In this document: positions 29,101-39,508 of the stretch, one piece after another
Numbering within the stretch: position 1 is the first letter of the stretch
How the letters are laid out: every line of letters begins with the position of its first letter
Source of the DNA: Methylobacter sp.
GTDB taxonomy: Bacteria; Pseudomonadota; Gammaproteobacteria; Methylococcales; Methylomonadaceae
Length of the DNA stretch: 64,000 nucleotides
Assembly: GCA_028716975.1 (NCBI GenBank)
Contig: JAQUOU010000002.1
Location: forward strand, 1-64,000
Reading direction: 5' to 3'
The notes under the pieces: model-generated
Told to the model about the DNA's origin: nothing
The model's input: only the letters and a program-made list of their open reading frames with translations
The model's database searches: none
Translations under genes and position numbers: made by a program

Positions 29101-30366
29101 ATGTTCTCCCTGGATCTTTTCAGGAGATGTCTGCGTGTTTTTTTACTGGCGGCTTCTTCTGGTTTTACTGATTTGACTTTCGCTGATTCGAGAATGAGCA
29201 TTACGCATCAGGACCCGATTGAAATTGATTCGACATTGAGTTTATCTGAAGTTATCGAATTCACCCTTGAAAAATATCCGGACATTGCCTGGCTTAAAGC
29301 CTTGGAAGAAGAAGCTGCGGCTCTTGAAGAACGCAGTAAAAGCTGGACAGCCGGCGCCTCACAAACAAATTTAGGATATCAGACGATATACAATTTAAAA
29401 CTGAATTATGCCACTGCTAATGTGCAGGTGCCTCTATGGAATTTGGGACAGCGTGATGCCGAGCATAAACTGGCCAATCAGGCTGAAACCAGCGCTGGAT
29501 CACAAGTTGTAGCGATTAAATTACGAGTTGCCGGATTGGTTAGAAGCGCTTTGTGGAATATGGCTCTTGCCAAAATTCGTTTTGAACAGGCGCAAGCAGA
29601 AGTAGTTGTTTTTGAAAAATTATGGGCCAAGGTTAATCGCCGGGTCGAATTGGGCGACTTGCCCCGCGCCGATTCGTTGCTGGCTCAAAGCGAGTTGCTG
29701 CAAAAGCGCTCAGTGATGACTCTGGCTGAAGCGGAATTAATGCATGCCCGCAAACGTTATTCAAGCATTACACAAACCATTAAAGTACCGGCAAATTATG
29801 AGGAAAATCTAGTCCACATCCTGGAAATTCAGCAAAACCATCCGGCATTAACAGCTATTAATGCCCAGATAGCGCGCAAGCAGGCTGAAGTTAACGCCAT
29901 TAAATTGGTAGGTTCAGGTCAAAGCCATATTGTTGCCGGCATATTAAGCGATGAAGGCAAGGATGCGCGTAGTAATAAAGCGGAATTTTTCAATGTCGGC
30001 GTCATTATCCCCTTTGGAGGCAGCGCGCATTTACAGCCGCATATCGCCGCTGTCAATGTTGAATTAAACAGGCTGATAGCAGAGCGTGAACAACTCTATA
30101 GGGATTTGGAGCAGGCGCATCACGAAGCGGAACATGCCCTGGAAGTTAATCGGGTCGAAGTGGGTATTGCTAATGAATTAAAGCAGGTTGCCGAAGAGCA
30201 TTTAAAAATGACCGAGCTGAGTTTTTCCGTGGGTGAAATTAACCTGATGGATTTGTTAAGAATTCAGTCCAGGACCCAGCAGGCCATTCTTAATGCTAAA
30301 GAACGTGCGGTCATGTTGCAGCGGGATAAAGCGTTTTATAACCAGGCAGTCGGAGTTACTCCATGA
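29101..30366 (+). CDS. czcC: TolC-family outer-membrane efflux protein (CzcC-like)
   Basis: This 421-residue outer-membrane factor begins with a signal peptide (about 1-29) and has the repeated alpha-helical hairpin pattern of TolC proteins, with long heptad-like stretches (about 55-130, 150-225, 315-410). It would form the exit duct of the tripartite metal pump encoded by the next two genes. Its stop overlaps the adaptor start by 4 bp (ATGA), indicating translational coupling. Confidence 0.88.
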   Translation: MFSLDLFRRCLRVFLLAASSGFTDLTFADSRMSITHQDPIEIDSTLSLSEVIEFTLEKYPDIAWLKALEEEAAALEERSKSWTAGASQTNLGYQTIYNLKLNYATANVQVPLWNLGQRDAEHKLANQAETSAGSQVVAIKLRVAGLVRSALWNMALAKIRFEQAQAEVVVFEKLWAKVNRRVELGDLPRADSLLAQSELLQKRSVMTLAEAELMHARKRYSSITQTIKVPANYEENLVHILEIQQNHPALTAINAQIARKQAEVNAIKLVGSGQSHIVAGILSDEGKDARSNKAEFFNVGVIIPFGGSAHLQPHIAAVNVELNRLIAEREQLYRDLEQAHHEAEHALEVNRVEVGIANELKQVAEEHLKMTELSFSVGEINLMDLLRIQSRTQQAILNAKERAVMLQRDKAFYNQAVGVTP

Positions 30367-31502
30367 AAATAATAAAATCCCTGCTGTTATTGAGCGTCTT
30401 CAGCTTTAGCAGCCAGGCATCTGAAAATGTAATCCGGATACCACAGGCTTATCTTGAAAACCTGGGGGTAAAACTTGGCAAGCCGGAACCCGTCAAGCAA
30501 ATTCCCGTTCTCTATGCACCGGCTAAAGTCGTGATTCCGCCGACCCAAGAGTTTATTGTCAGCGCATCACAGGCTGGATTAATCAATAAACTGAATGTGG
30601 CGATTGGCGATAAAGTTAAAAAAGGCCAGGTACTAGCCCAGCTCAACAGCCCTGAACTGCTGTCGCTGCAGCGGCTCTATCTTAAAGCTGACAGTGAACT
30701 GCAATTAGGTTTGCTTTCTTATCAGCGGGATAAAAAACTTCTGGAAGAAGGCGTCATTGCTGACCGGCGCTGGCAGGAAACCCGCAGTCAATATAACGCC
30801 TTTGTATCCGAAGCTAACGAACACAGACAGCTTCTGGAAATCGCAGGAATGTCTGACAGTGATATCAGGCATCTTACCCGAACCCGCAAACTAACCAGCC
30901 AGCTCAATGTGTATGCGCCCATTTCCGGAGTCGTTATTGATCGAATGGCGGTTGCCGGAACGCGTATAGATATATTGGCGCCGTTGTACCGCATTGCTAA
31001 TCTCGATGAACTTTGGCTGGAAATTAATATTCCACAGGAACGCATCGGCAATATTAAAATCGGCGACCAGGTATTGATTGAAAGCATGGCCGGCATGCAG
31101 GCGCTGGAGCAACGCAAAGAGCAGCCGCTGACCTCGGTTAAAGCAGAAATCTCATTGTTGGGGCAAAGCGTCAATCCCGAAAACCAGACCATTCTGGCGC
31201 GAGCGATTATCAAAGGTGAACAAACTGCGGTAAAAGCTGGGCAGCGAATTAATACTCAGATTATTCACACCAGCGATAAAGCGGTCTTTAAAATTCCCAA
31301 TGCCGCCATTGCTCAAAACGAAGGCAAGGCGTTTATTTTTATCCGTAATCCGCAAGGATTTCTGGTGCATTCAATCACGGTAATCGGCAAACAGGATGAT
31401 GAATCGATTATTAGCGATGAATTCACGGGCAACGAAGAAATTGCTGTTAAAGGCGCCGTCGCGCTTAAGGCAAACTGGCTGGGATTAGGGGGTAACGAAT
31501 AA
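30363..31502 (+). CDS. czcB: RND efflux periplasmic adaptor (CzcB-like)
   Basis: This 379-residue membrane-fusion protein has a signal peptide (about 1-19), a barrel-sandwich lipoyl half-motif (VSASQAGLINKLNVAIGDKV) and its partner (VYAPISGVVIDRMAVAGTRI), an alpha-hairpin between them, then beta-barrel and membrane-proximal domains. No His-rich metal-binding N-terminal extension is present. It overlaps the TolC-like gene by 4 bp and the RND pump by 1 bp. Confidence 0.9.
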   Translation: MKIIKSLLLLSVFSFSSQASENVIRIPQAYLENLGVKLGKPEPVKQIPVLYAPAKVVIPPTQEFIVSASQAGLINKLNVAIGDKVKKGQVLAQLNSPELLSLQRLYLKADSELQLGLLSYQRDKKLLEEGVIADRRWQETRSQYNAFVSEANEHRQLLEIAGMSDSDIRHLTRTRKLTSQLNVYAPISGVVIDRMAVAGTRIDILAPLYRIANLDELWLEINIPQERIGNIKIGDQVLIESMAGMQALEQRKEQPLTSVKAEISLLGQSVNPENQTILARAIIKGEQTAVKAGQRINTQIIHTSDKAVFKIPNAAIAQNEGKAFIFIRNPQGFLVHSITVIGKQDDESIISDEFTGNEEIAVKGAVALKANWLGLGGNE

Positions 31503-34500
31503 TGGCTAGCCTGATCCGCTTTGCGCTGAGTCAGCGGCTACTCGTTCTTTTATCGGTATTAATATTATCAGGCGGCGGCTATTATGCGTTTAAAAACCTT
31601 CCTATCGATGCTTTTCCTGAAGTTTCGCCCACGCAGGTAAAAATAATAGTTAAGGCCCCTGGCATGACGCCTGAAGAGGTTGAGGCCAGAATAACCGCGC
31701 CCATAGAAATCGAACTGCTGGGCATTCCGCATCAAACGATATTGCGCTCTATCGCCAAATACGCCTTAACCGACATTACCGTTGATTTTAGTGAAGGGAC
31801 TGACATTTTCTGGGCGCGCCAGCAGATAGCCGAACGCCTGAATACAATGTGGGGAAATTTACCGGCGGGTATCGAGGGAGGCATTGCGCCAATGACCACG
31901 CCTTTAGGCGAAATGTTTATGTTTAACGTGGAAGGCGGCGATTTGTCCCTGATGGAACGTCGCAGTCTGCTGGATTGGGTGATACGTCCTGCGCTCCGGA
32001 CTGTTCCAGGCGTGGCGGATGTGAATTCGTTGGGTGGTTTGGTTAGAAGCTTTGAGGTGATACCCGATAATACGCGCATGATGGCCAGAAATATAAGCAT
32101 TGATAAACTGATGCATGCGCTGCAAAGCAATAACCGTAATGATGGAGCAGGGCGGCTGACCGACGGTGAAGAAGCGTTGATCGTCCGTGCCGAAGGCCGA
32201 ATTAAGACCTTGGCTGATGTGAGTATTATCGTGGTTGATAATAACAATGGGATTCCCATTACCGTCGGCGATATCGCCGATATCAGGATCGGCGCGCTGA
32301 CCCGCTATGGCGCAGTCAGTAAAAATGGTGAAGGCGAAGCGGTTACCGGGCTGGTATTAAGTTTACGCGGCGCCAACGCCAGACAGACTATTGCCGGTAT
32401 TGAGAAAAAATTGGCCGATATCAGTCCGGGTTTTCCGCCCGGTGTTGAGACAAAAGTCTTTTACAATCGCGGTAACTTGGTCGATAAGGCGGTAGATACG
32501 GTTTTGCATGCCTTGATGGAAGCGATAGTGCTGGTAGTAGTCCTGCTGATTTTATTTCTCGGCAACTTACGCGCGGCTTTAACCGTTGCTTTGGCTTTGC
32601 CGATGGCGGCATTGTTTACTTTTATCCTGATGAAGACCATGGGCATGTCGGCAAACCTGATGAGTTTGGGAGGTCTTGCTATTGCCATCGGTATGCTGGT
32701 GGATGCGGCCGTAGTTGTCGTCGAAAATGTCATCACGCATATGGCCTATACGGAAAAAGCCCGGCGGTTGCCGCCTTTACATGTTATTTACCGCTCGGCC
32801 CATGAAGTTGCAGCCCCGGTGACGTCCGGTATTTTAATTATTATTATCGTTTTTTTACCGTTGCTGACCTTGCAGGGGCTGGAAGGTAAATTATTTACCC
32901 CGGTGGCCTTAACCATCATTTTTGCGCTGAGCGGTTCATTGGTTTTGTCGTTAACCGTTATCCCGGTTATCGCGTCCTATTTGCTGAAAGAAGTTTCCCA
33001 TGACGAACCCTGGCTGCCGAGGCAATTAAAAAGGCTTTATCAGCCGGCGTTATTATGGTGTCTGGGAAACAGTAAAAAAGTATTTGTCGCGGCGGGTTTA
33101 CTATTAGCCGTGACGGTACTGGTATTTACCCGCATAGGCAGCACGTTTATGCCGGCTATGGATGAAGGCGATATTATTGTGCAACTGGAAAAATTACCGT
33201 CGATTACCTTGCCGCAGTCGGTAGCGCTGGATATTCAGGTACAGAAAAACCTGCTCAAAAATATTCCTGAAATTATTGATGTGGTATCGCGTGTCGGTAG
33301 TGATGAGCTGGGTCTTGATCCAATGAGTTTAAATGATACGGATACTTTTTTGATCCTGAAGCCGAAAGAGCAATGGCGCATGCATAATAAGGAGAAACTG
33401 ATTGAAGAAATCCGTAAAGTCATGGCGGCAACACCCGGCATTGCTTTCAAATTCACCCAGCCGATTGAAATGCGGGTTTCAGAAATGCTCACCGGAACCA
33501 GGGGCGATGTAGCCGTTAAATTATTCGGTACGGACCTTGCCGTTCTAAATGAGAAAGCTGCGCAAATAGCCGTTGTGTTAAAAGGCATAGCAGGTTCCAG
33601 CGATGTTTTTACCAAACAGAACGAAGGCATGCAGTTTTTGCAATTAACCATTGATAAGCTGGCGGCCGGGCGTTTGGGACTGGACAGCGACAGTATTGAA
33701 AATCTTTTAAGGTCGCAGATTGAAGGATTAAAGCTGGGAATCGTGCAAGAAGGTATTAAACGGACGCCTTTAATTCTGCGCGGCGACAGTAAGATGGCCA
33801 ATTTTGAAAATCTGCAAATTACCCTGCCGGGGGGGGGGCATGTGCCCTTAACGGCAATTGCCAATATAGCTAAAGTGGAAGGCGTGGTATCAATAGAGCG
33901 GCAAAGCGGGCAGCGTTTTATAGTCATCAGCAGCAATGTACTGGATCGCGATCTGGTAGGATTTGTAGAGGAAGCCCGCCAGGCCGTTAAGGAAAAAGTC
34001 AAATTGCCGACCGGTTACACCGTTGAGTTCGGTGGCCAGTTTGAAAATCAGCAACGCGCCGCGGCCACGCTTTCGCTAGTAGTTCCCCTGTCATTGGGCC
34101 TGATTTTTTTATTATTGTTTTCAACCTTCGGCTCAGTACGCCAGGCCGTGCTGGTGTTATCAAACATCCCGCTGGCAATGGTCGGCGGCGTTTTTGCCTT
34201 ATGGCTTTCCGGTGAATATTTATCGGTGCCCGCCTCAGTGGGATTTATCGCGCTATTGGGAATTGCCGTGCTCAATGGCGTGGTGATGGTGAGTTATTTT
34301 AATCAGTTGAAAGCAACCGGCATGGCCTTGACGGAGGTCGTTATCACCGGCTCCGCCCGGCGTTTAAGGCCGGTATTAATGACCGCAAGCATCGCTGCAT
34401 TCGGTCTTATTCCGTTGTTGTTTGCAACCGGCCCGGGGTCTGAAATCCAGCGGCCTTTAGCCATTGTGGTGATTGGCGGCCTAGTTTCATCCACCTTTTT

Positions 34501-34564
34501 AACCTTATTTTTATTACCGATTTTGTTTAAATTATTTGGTCAGGCAAAGGTGGTCGAACCATGA
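31502..34564 (+). CDS. czcA: Heavy-metal RND efflux permease (CzcA family)
   Basis: This 1020-residue inner-membrane proton antiporter has 12 helices and two large periplasmic loops. The helix-4 signature at residues 395-409 reads AIG-x3-DAA-x3-VEN, keeping D401 and E408 (the equivalents of CzcA D408 and E415). It has alanine where classical CzcA has the D402 of DFG-x3-DGA-x3-VEN. That resembles CusA-type and related HME groups, so the exported ion cannot be fixed as Zn/Co/Cd. It is coupled to the adaptor by a 1-bp overlap and to the DUF3240 gene by a 4-bp overlap. Confidence 0.92.
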   Translation: MASLIRFALSQRLLVLLSVLILSGGGYYAFKNLPIDAFPEVSPTQVKIIVKAPGMTPEEVEARITAPIEIELLGIPHQTILRSIAKYALTDITVDFSEGTDIFWARQQIAERLNTMWGNLPAGIEGGIAPMTTPLGEMFMFNVEGGDLSLMERRSLLDWVIRPALRTVPGVADVNSLGGLVRSFEVIPDNTRMMARNISIDKLMHALQSNNRNDGAGRLTDGEEALIVRAEGRIKTLADVSIIVVDNNNGIPITVGDIADIRIGALTRYGAVSKNGEGEAVTGLVLSLRGANARQTIAGIEKKLADISPGFPPGVETKVFYNRGNLVDKAVDTVLHALMEAIVLVVVLLILFLGNLRAALTVALALPMAALFTFILMKTMGMSANLMSLGGLAIAIGMLVDAAVVVVENVITHMAYTEKARRLPPLHVIYRSAHEVAAPVTSGILIIIIVFLPLLTLQGLEGKLFTPVALTIIFALSGSLVLSLTVIPVIASYLLKEVSHDEPWLPRQLKRLYQPALLWCLGNSKKVFVAAGLLLAVTVLVFTRIGSTFMPAMDEGDIIVQLEKLPSITLPQSVALDIQVQKNLLKNIPEIIDVVSRVGSDELGLDPMSLNDTDTFLILKPKEQWRMHNKEKLIEEIRKVMAATPGIAFKFTQPIEMRVSEMLTGTRGDVAVKLFGTDLAVLNEKAAQIAVVLKGIAGSSDVFTKQNEGMQFLQLTIDKLAAGRLGLDSDSIENLLRSQIEGLKLGIVQEGIKRTPLILRGDSKMANFENLQITLPGGGHVPLTAIANIAKVEGVVSIERQSGQRFIVISSNVLDRDLVGFVEEARQAVKEKVKLPTGYTVEFGGQFENQQRAAATLSLVVPLSLGLIFLLLFSTFGSVRQAVLVLSNIPLAMVGGVFALWLSGEYLSVPASVGFIALLGIAVLNGVVMVSYFNQLKATGMALTEVVITGSARRLRPVLMTASIAAFGLIPLLFATGPGSEIQRPLAIVVIGGLVSSTFLTLFLLPILFKLFGQAKVVEP

Positions 34565-34866
34565 ACAACAATGAATACCTAGTCACCTTGCAGGTTCCGG
34601 TAAGCCTTGAAGAATTGATAGTCGATTGTCTTCTGGCGCTGGAGTCAGAGCTCGGGTTCATCAGTTTTCCCGTTAGTGTTCATAATCACCAACATAAAGG
34701 TTTATCGCTTTCCGAACAAGTGCGGGGCCGGCAGAAAAAAATCCGTTTTCAGCTGCAGGTGGATGAGCCGGGGTTATTTGCCTTATTAACGCAATTAAAG
34801 CAGGATTTTTCCGGAGCCGGTATTCACTACCGGGTTTTGCCGGTAATCGAGCATGGGTTTATATAA
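34561..34866 (+). CDS. DUF3240 family protein, RND-operon partner
   Basis: This 101-residue cytosolic protein has no membrane segment and a ferredoxin-like alternation of strand and helix, reminiscent of PII/CutA proteins. Proteins of this family are commonly encoded last in CzcCBA-type operons, and this gene overlaps the pump gene by 4 bp. The role is unknown; a small ligand-binding or regulatory partner for the pump is an inference. It converges with the 1489-residue gene across 115 bp. Confidence 0.8.
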   Translation: MNNNEYLVTLQVPVSLEELIVDCLLALESELGFISFPVSVHNHQHKGLSLSEQVRGRQKKIRFQLQVDEPGLFALLTQLKQDFSGAGIHYRVLPVIEHGFI

Positions 34867-34981
34867 TTCAGGAATTTCCTGCATGAATCCAATACAGATC
34901 AGGATTAATTACAACTTTCATCTAATAACAGAGAAGCCGTCAAACCGGCATGTTTTTGCATTTATGTGCATAATCCAGGAT

Positions 34982-37900
34982 TTAGCCAAACTTTGTCTGC
35001 CTGCTGTCTGATGGGGTTTGGGAAATCAGGGCGGCGTCAATCGCAATAGTTTCGGCATATATCAGGCGGCGCGGCGCGAAACCGATAACTCTTTGATCGC
35101 TTGCAGGACCGGAAGGTAATGCCGGGTTCGTGGTGCCGTCAGAGTTGACAGTATAGTCAGCGGAAATATACTCATATTCACGGATGAGCAATCGAAATTG
35201 ATCCGGCGCTGGCTGTTGAGTAAACTTGATCGTGCCTGTCCATAGCACCGATTCATCGGCGGGAAGCAAAGTTCCTTGCTGAATGGCAGCGATATTTGCC
35301 GCGGCCGGATTCCAAGCCAGATCTCCTGTGATCGTGTCATCCAGTTGCTGAACTTCAACCTCAATTTCAGTTGGCGCGGCAACAGGACTGATGGGTATCG
35401 GAGTGATCTGCGGCAGCGGGCCGCTGGGTTTTATGCCGGATATGGTAACCTGCAGGCGTTCAGGATGATAAGGATCGGCAGTGACAAGCGCAGATCGGCC
35501 GCTGGTCAGCTGGGCAAAGTCAGCCAATACTACGCGCGACAGTTTGGCGTCCGCTAGGGCGTGAGGCTGATAGCGCGTCAACGCCAGCCGCACGAAAGGC
35601 GAATAAGCGAAAGGCGCATCGATTATCAGGTCGCAATACCATTTCTGACGTTCTTCATCAAAAGCGACGGGGTAGCCTGCAACATCAACTCGCTTGCCGG
35701 AATCTTCCTCCAGGCTGAGGGAGTTTTCAAAAGCAAAGGCATCGGGAAAATTACCCCCGCCTGGAAGTTCTGACAAGCTGTCAGTCTGCCAAATGGGATC
35801 TTTCCCCCACTGCGTAATAAAAGGTTTCCAGCGGTCCCGTACGTCAGGATCTGAGATATTTTCGCCCCTGAAAGCAAAAAAAGTTACGCCTAAAAGCTCG
35901 CCTTCGCCGGATGAGAACCAGGGCCGTTCAAGATATATGCGCAGACCGCCGCCAAACCGGATGCTGCGCTTCAGGTTGGTCTGCGTTTGGCGCTGCCAGC
36001 CGAAAGTTGGAATGACATAAGCGATCTGCGGCGCGACCGGCCGCGCGGAAGCGGGGACATCTACAACAAACGGAGCGCTGGAGCGAGTGAAATCCAGATT
36101 TTCTTTCTGCGGGAAATACTCGCGGTAGCGGGATGTCGAACGGGCAATGTAACTGACACGGTGGTGTTTCGTGTCATTAAGACGGTGAAGCGGTGCGGCA
36201 TCAATAAAGATTCGTATTCCGTCTTTATCGGGAAAGGTATTAACCTCTTTGCCATAGTCGAGCAAATCGCCTAAGCCGCCCAGTCGATCACCGCCCCTGA
36301 CAAAACAAATCAGATCATGTCCGGCATCATAATAGCCGACAGCCCGCTTATCAGGAGTTACCTGAATTACATGATTAAGCAATTGATTGATGGGGACTTC
36401 ATCAACCGGCGCGGCATGATGTTGATTGAGTTCCTCAATTTTTTTAAATTTCAAATGCTCAACCCCGAGATCATCTACAGGATCATCCCATTCGGCGAGA
36501 ATATCCACTCTGGCTGTGCTGGCTGCATGAATATGCAAGCCGCCCAGAAGGTAAGCGTCCGTTGAGCCGGGTTTCCGCCATGCGTTAATGGCGTTTAGCT
36601 CGGAAGGATTAGATTCTATATTGAAGGAATTGCGCGTGGGTATGGCAAAAGCGGCTTCAGGGGCGGTTTGCAGTATCTTCGGATCGGGCTGCAACTCATT
36701 GTAGGGTTCGTGCTGCACGGGAATCGCGGTAAATTCAGGAACGCCTATCGGCTGCTGCACAGCGTGAACCAGGGTAAGCAGGCGCGGCGGCGTCAGCATC
36801 CAGTGTCCGCCTTCAACCGCCCGCTGGAGGATGTGAGCGATTCTGTCTACATCTTGTCTTGGATCAAAGAAGCTCCTGTCAGGCGAGGCAACGGCTTTTT
36901 GATCAATATATTCCCGCAGCCACTGCCAAACGCCCATCAGTTTCAAATCGTCCGTCCGGATATAGCTGGTCAGCGGCACCACAGCATTGGTTCCTTTGGT
37001 CAGCGAAATTGTCAGTACCCGGTTTTCGGCATCCCATTTCGGAGCGGCATGCCCGTCGTTTAGCGCCAGACGAAATGGCTGCATGGCCTGCCAGTCACCC
37101 TCGCCGCCGAAGCTGATTAGTGTTGCGGAGCCGGGGCGCGGGTTGGGGTCGTCCAATAAATGGTAGGCAACCTGCGCTTCCGGGCCAGGGCCGGGCTGAA
37201 CATTGCCAATGCTGCTGTTAGGAGCGCCGGGCAGATCGCGCAGCGCGGCGCCTTTTGCCAGCACGTCGGGTATATAGGGCAAGCTGTCTATGCGCTCATC
37301 CGCCTCCAGCGGAAATTTCTGCTTAGGATTTCCGGCAACGGCTACCTCCACTTGATTAAGCTCCGCACCGTCTTTTTTTGCCAAGAGATCATACATCGCA
37401 GGGTTTGGGTTCAGTTTACCCGTTGAGTCGTCCAGCATTCCCAAGCGTTCCGCGACTTCCACGCTGGCGCGGGGAGGAAGAATATGACGGTCGTTTGCGG
37501 TCAAGTCCGCGGCATTATTATCCTGGGCCGGACCGTTGTTAAAAGTGCGAATCACCAGCCGATCCACTTGAGACCCCGGCCCCGTTACGCCCTTTTCATC
37601 CCGCAGGACAACCAGCGGCGAAATGACCGGCTCGTAGCGCAAATAAGCAAAGCCTTCCGCATTCTGAGGCAAAGCCAGTTGCGCTGATAATTGTTCCAGC
37701 AGCGGATGATCCAGCGCGAGGCTGTTGCCGCATATGTCCACTACCCGGGCTCTTACCCGGTAGCGCCGGCCAAAGCGTAAGCCGGGTAAAGAGCCGCCTA
37801 CCGCCTTGAAGTGCGTTGTCATTTTAAACGGCGTGGCGGGCGTGTTTTGATCGGTATCGGGCTGATCCAGGGCTTTCTCCGGATCGGGATCGCTGGAAAG

Positions 37901-39451
37901 TACTTTGCCTGGAAAAGGCGCGCTCAAACTCCAGCCCGCCCAACGTGCCATTGCCTCATGCACATACATATCTTTAGCCGGAGGATTATCAGGGTTAGGC
38001 GCGGGCTGGGCGGCGGCAAGCTGGGTAAATCCTTCTTCATCGTTTGTGGTCAGCTTTTGATCCTCAATGTTATAAACTGCATCACGGCGGTGCAGCGAGT
38101 GCCATTGGTTAGTATGGCTGTCCCAAATATCCAGCCGGTAGCCATGAATCAGGTCTTCCGCATAGAGCTGGTCGGGCAGTGGCTGCTGCCCATTGGCGGC
38201 ATCCTGAAAGTTTTTCGATCTCTGGAAAGAGCGAAGCAGTTTTTCTCCCCGGTCATCGGCATACAAGGACAAACCGCCTGAACGCAATGACGGAAGGGTT
38301 GCCTGCGGATCGAATATTTCAGGGTGAGGGGCATCCGGCGGTTTAATAACCTGCCCTTTTTCATCCTTTTTATCTTGCACTGTTTCGGCAAGCATGATTG
38401 TCTTATGCATGCCGCCATCGACATCTACCTGAGCCAATCCAAACAAGTGCGGATTAAGAGCCAATAATCCTATGGCTTCGGCAATTTTCGGGTTGGGCAG
38501 GGGAAGAAAAACACGCATATCCGATTCAGTTTTAAAATGAACATAGCCGGTTTCCACGGGAGTAATTGATGTGGAAATGTCCCATTCCCGGCCAGGCTCA
38601 GCGGCAACGACGCTAAAAGCGCCTGAAAACGAGATGGGAACAAATTCCAGCGGCAATTCAAAATCCATTACCAGGCCAAGCGCCCGCAGCAGTTCCGGAT
38701 ATGAATTAAGAGAGCTTAAAACCTGATGAAAATCCAGCAGCTTGTCAAAATCCGGCGGATTATCCTCAATGGGTTGTCCGGGTGGGATATGATGAAAAAC
38801 GGCAAATTCCTGAGCGCTTCCGCGTCGGGCGTCGGCAAGCTGCTGATTATCGACCAATGAGGTTTGAAACAGACCGTCTTCGCCTTGCGGCTGGTTCCGA
38901 ATCGGCGCTTGCAGAGTGCGTAGCTGCCGCTTTCCGCCGTCCCGGTAAAAGTCGCGCAGATTATCCTTCCAGTTAACCTCTAAGCCTTTGACTAATCTTC
39001 TGAGCTTATCATAATTGCTGTTCTGTTCCCGCTGCTGACGGTCAGCTGCTTGCGGCAATGCCAATTCCACGCTGGCTTTTTGGTACAGTCCTTTCAATAA
39101 AGACAACGCGTTGCGGGTGGAGTAGGAGGCGATGTTATGTTTTGAATAGTCATCAAAGGCATGCGACCGCACCAAGGTATCTTCTTTGAACATGGCTTCC
39201 CACAATTCCGGCTTTAAAGCTCCGGTTGCCGCCGGCGCTATAAAATCCGCCCCATTGCAGTGAAATGTCAAACTTAAACCATCCTCTTTTAAGCGGCGCG
39301 TCCATTGCAGCCAATCGGGAAAAGCATCCAGCGTTGTGCGTTCCGCATCGCCAAACAGCCGGGGAGATACATACACGGATACCGGCATGGTCGCGGGATC
39401 AATACTGATACTGCGAGGCATCATGGTAAATAAAATCGTCTGATTGGCCAT
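34982..39451 (-). CDS. 1489-residue protein of unknown function (last gene of three-gene module)
   Basis: No catalytic motif, signal peptide or membrane segment is visible. The N-terminus (MANQTILFTMMPRSISIDPA) is followed by PVSVYVSPRLFGDAERTTLD and a DWLQWTRRLKEDGLSLTF segment. The central part (about 450-700) has fibronectin-like stretches such as FGRRYRVRARVVDICGNSL. The C-terminal 250 residues look like beta-sandwich (IEVEVQQLDD, FRLLIREYEYI) and end with RRLIYAETIAID. Overall it is beta-rich, soluble and poor in cysteine. A GGGAG site lies 9 bases before the ATG. It follows the 1068-residue gene by 57 bp. From memory, similar proteins occur in scattered bacteria including actinomycetes, always as hypotheticals; that needs a database search. 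Confidence 0.85.
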   Translation of the reverse strand: MANQTILFTMMPRSISIDPATMPVSVYVSPRLFGDAERTTLDAFPDWLQWTRRLKEDGLSLTFHCNGADFIAPAATGALKPELWEAMFKEDTLVRSHAFDDYSKHNIASYSTRNALSLLKGLYQKASVELALPQAADRQQREQNSNYDKLRRLVKGLEVNWKDNLRDFYRDGGKRQLRTLQAPIRNQPQGEDGLFQTSLVDNQQLADARRGSAQEFAVFHHIPPGQPIEDNPPDFDKLLDFHQVLSSLNSYPELLRALGLVMDFELPLEFVPISFSGAFSVVAAEPGREWDISTSITPVETGYVHFKTESDMRVFLPLPNPKIAEAIGLLALNPHLFGLAQVDVDGGMHKTIMLAETVQDKKDEKGQVIKPPDAPHPEIFDPQATLPSLRSGGLSLYADDRGEKLLRSFQRSKNFQDAANGQQPLPDQLYAEDLIHGYRLDIWDSHTNQWHSLHRRDAVYNIEDQKLTTNDEEGFTQLAAAQPAPNPDNPPAKDMYVHEAMARWAGWSLSAPFPGKVLSSDPDPEKALDQPDTDQNTPATPFKMTTHFKAVGGSLPGLRFGRRYRVRARVVDICGNSLALDHPLLEQLSAQLALPQNAEGFAYLRYEPVISPLVVLRDEKGVTGPGSQVDRLVIRTFNNGPAQDNNAADLTANDRHILPPRASVEVAERLGMLDDSTGKLNPNPAMYDLLAKKDGAELNQVEVAVAGNPKQKFPLEADERIDSLPYIPDVLAKGAALRDLPGAPNSSIGNVQPGPGPEAQVAYHLLDDPNPRPGSATLISFGGEGDWQAMQPFRLALNDGHAAPKWDAENRVLTISLTKGTNAVVPLTSYIRTDDLKLMGVWQWLREYIDQKAVASPDRSFFDPRQDVDRIAHILQRAVEGGHWMLTPPRLLTLVHAVQQPIGVPEFTAIPVQHEPYNELQPDPKILQTAPEAAFAIPTRNSFNIESNPSELNAINAWRKPGSTDAYLLGGLHIHAASTARVDILAEWDDPVDDLGVEHLKFKKIEELNQHHAAPVDEVPINQLLNHVIQVTPDKRAVGYYDAGHDLICFVRGGDRLGGLGDLLDYGKEVNTFPDKDGIRIFIDAAPLHRLNDTKHHRVSYIARSTSRYREYFPQKENLDFTRSSAPFVVDVPASARPVAPQIAYVIPTFGWQRQTQTNLKRSIRFGGGLRIYLERPWFSSGEGELLGVTFFAFRGENISDPDVRDRWKPFITQWGKDPIWQTDSLSELPGGGNFPDAFAFENSLSLEEDSGKRVDVAGYPVAFDEERQKWYCDLIIDAPFAYSPFVRLALTRYQPHALADAKLSRVVLADFAQLTSGRSALVTADPYHPERLQVTISGIKPSGPLPQITPIPISPVAAPTEIEVEVQQLDDTITGDLAWNPAAANIAAIQQGTLLPADESVLWTGTIKFTQQPAPDQFRLLIREYEYISADYTVNSDGTTNPALPSGPASDQRVIGFAPRRLIYAETIAIDAALISQTPSDSRQTKFG

Positions 39452-39508
39452 TATCTTGTTCTCCCAGGTCTTGTTTTCACAAAGTTTTCTTTCCGCATAA
39501 TATCTATG

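Noticed and set aside
35276..38976. Several plus-strand open frames of 60-156 codons opposite the 1489-residue gene
   Set aside because: They lie antisense within a long, well-supported gene of higher GC, have no ribosome-binding sites and no recognisable protein features.
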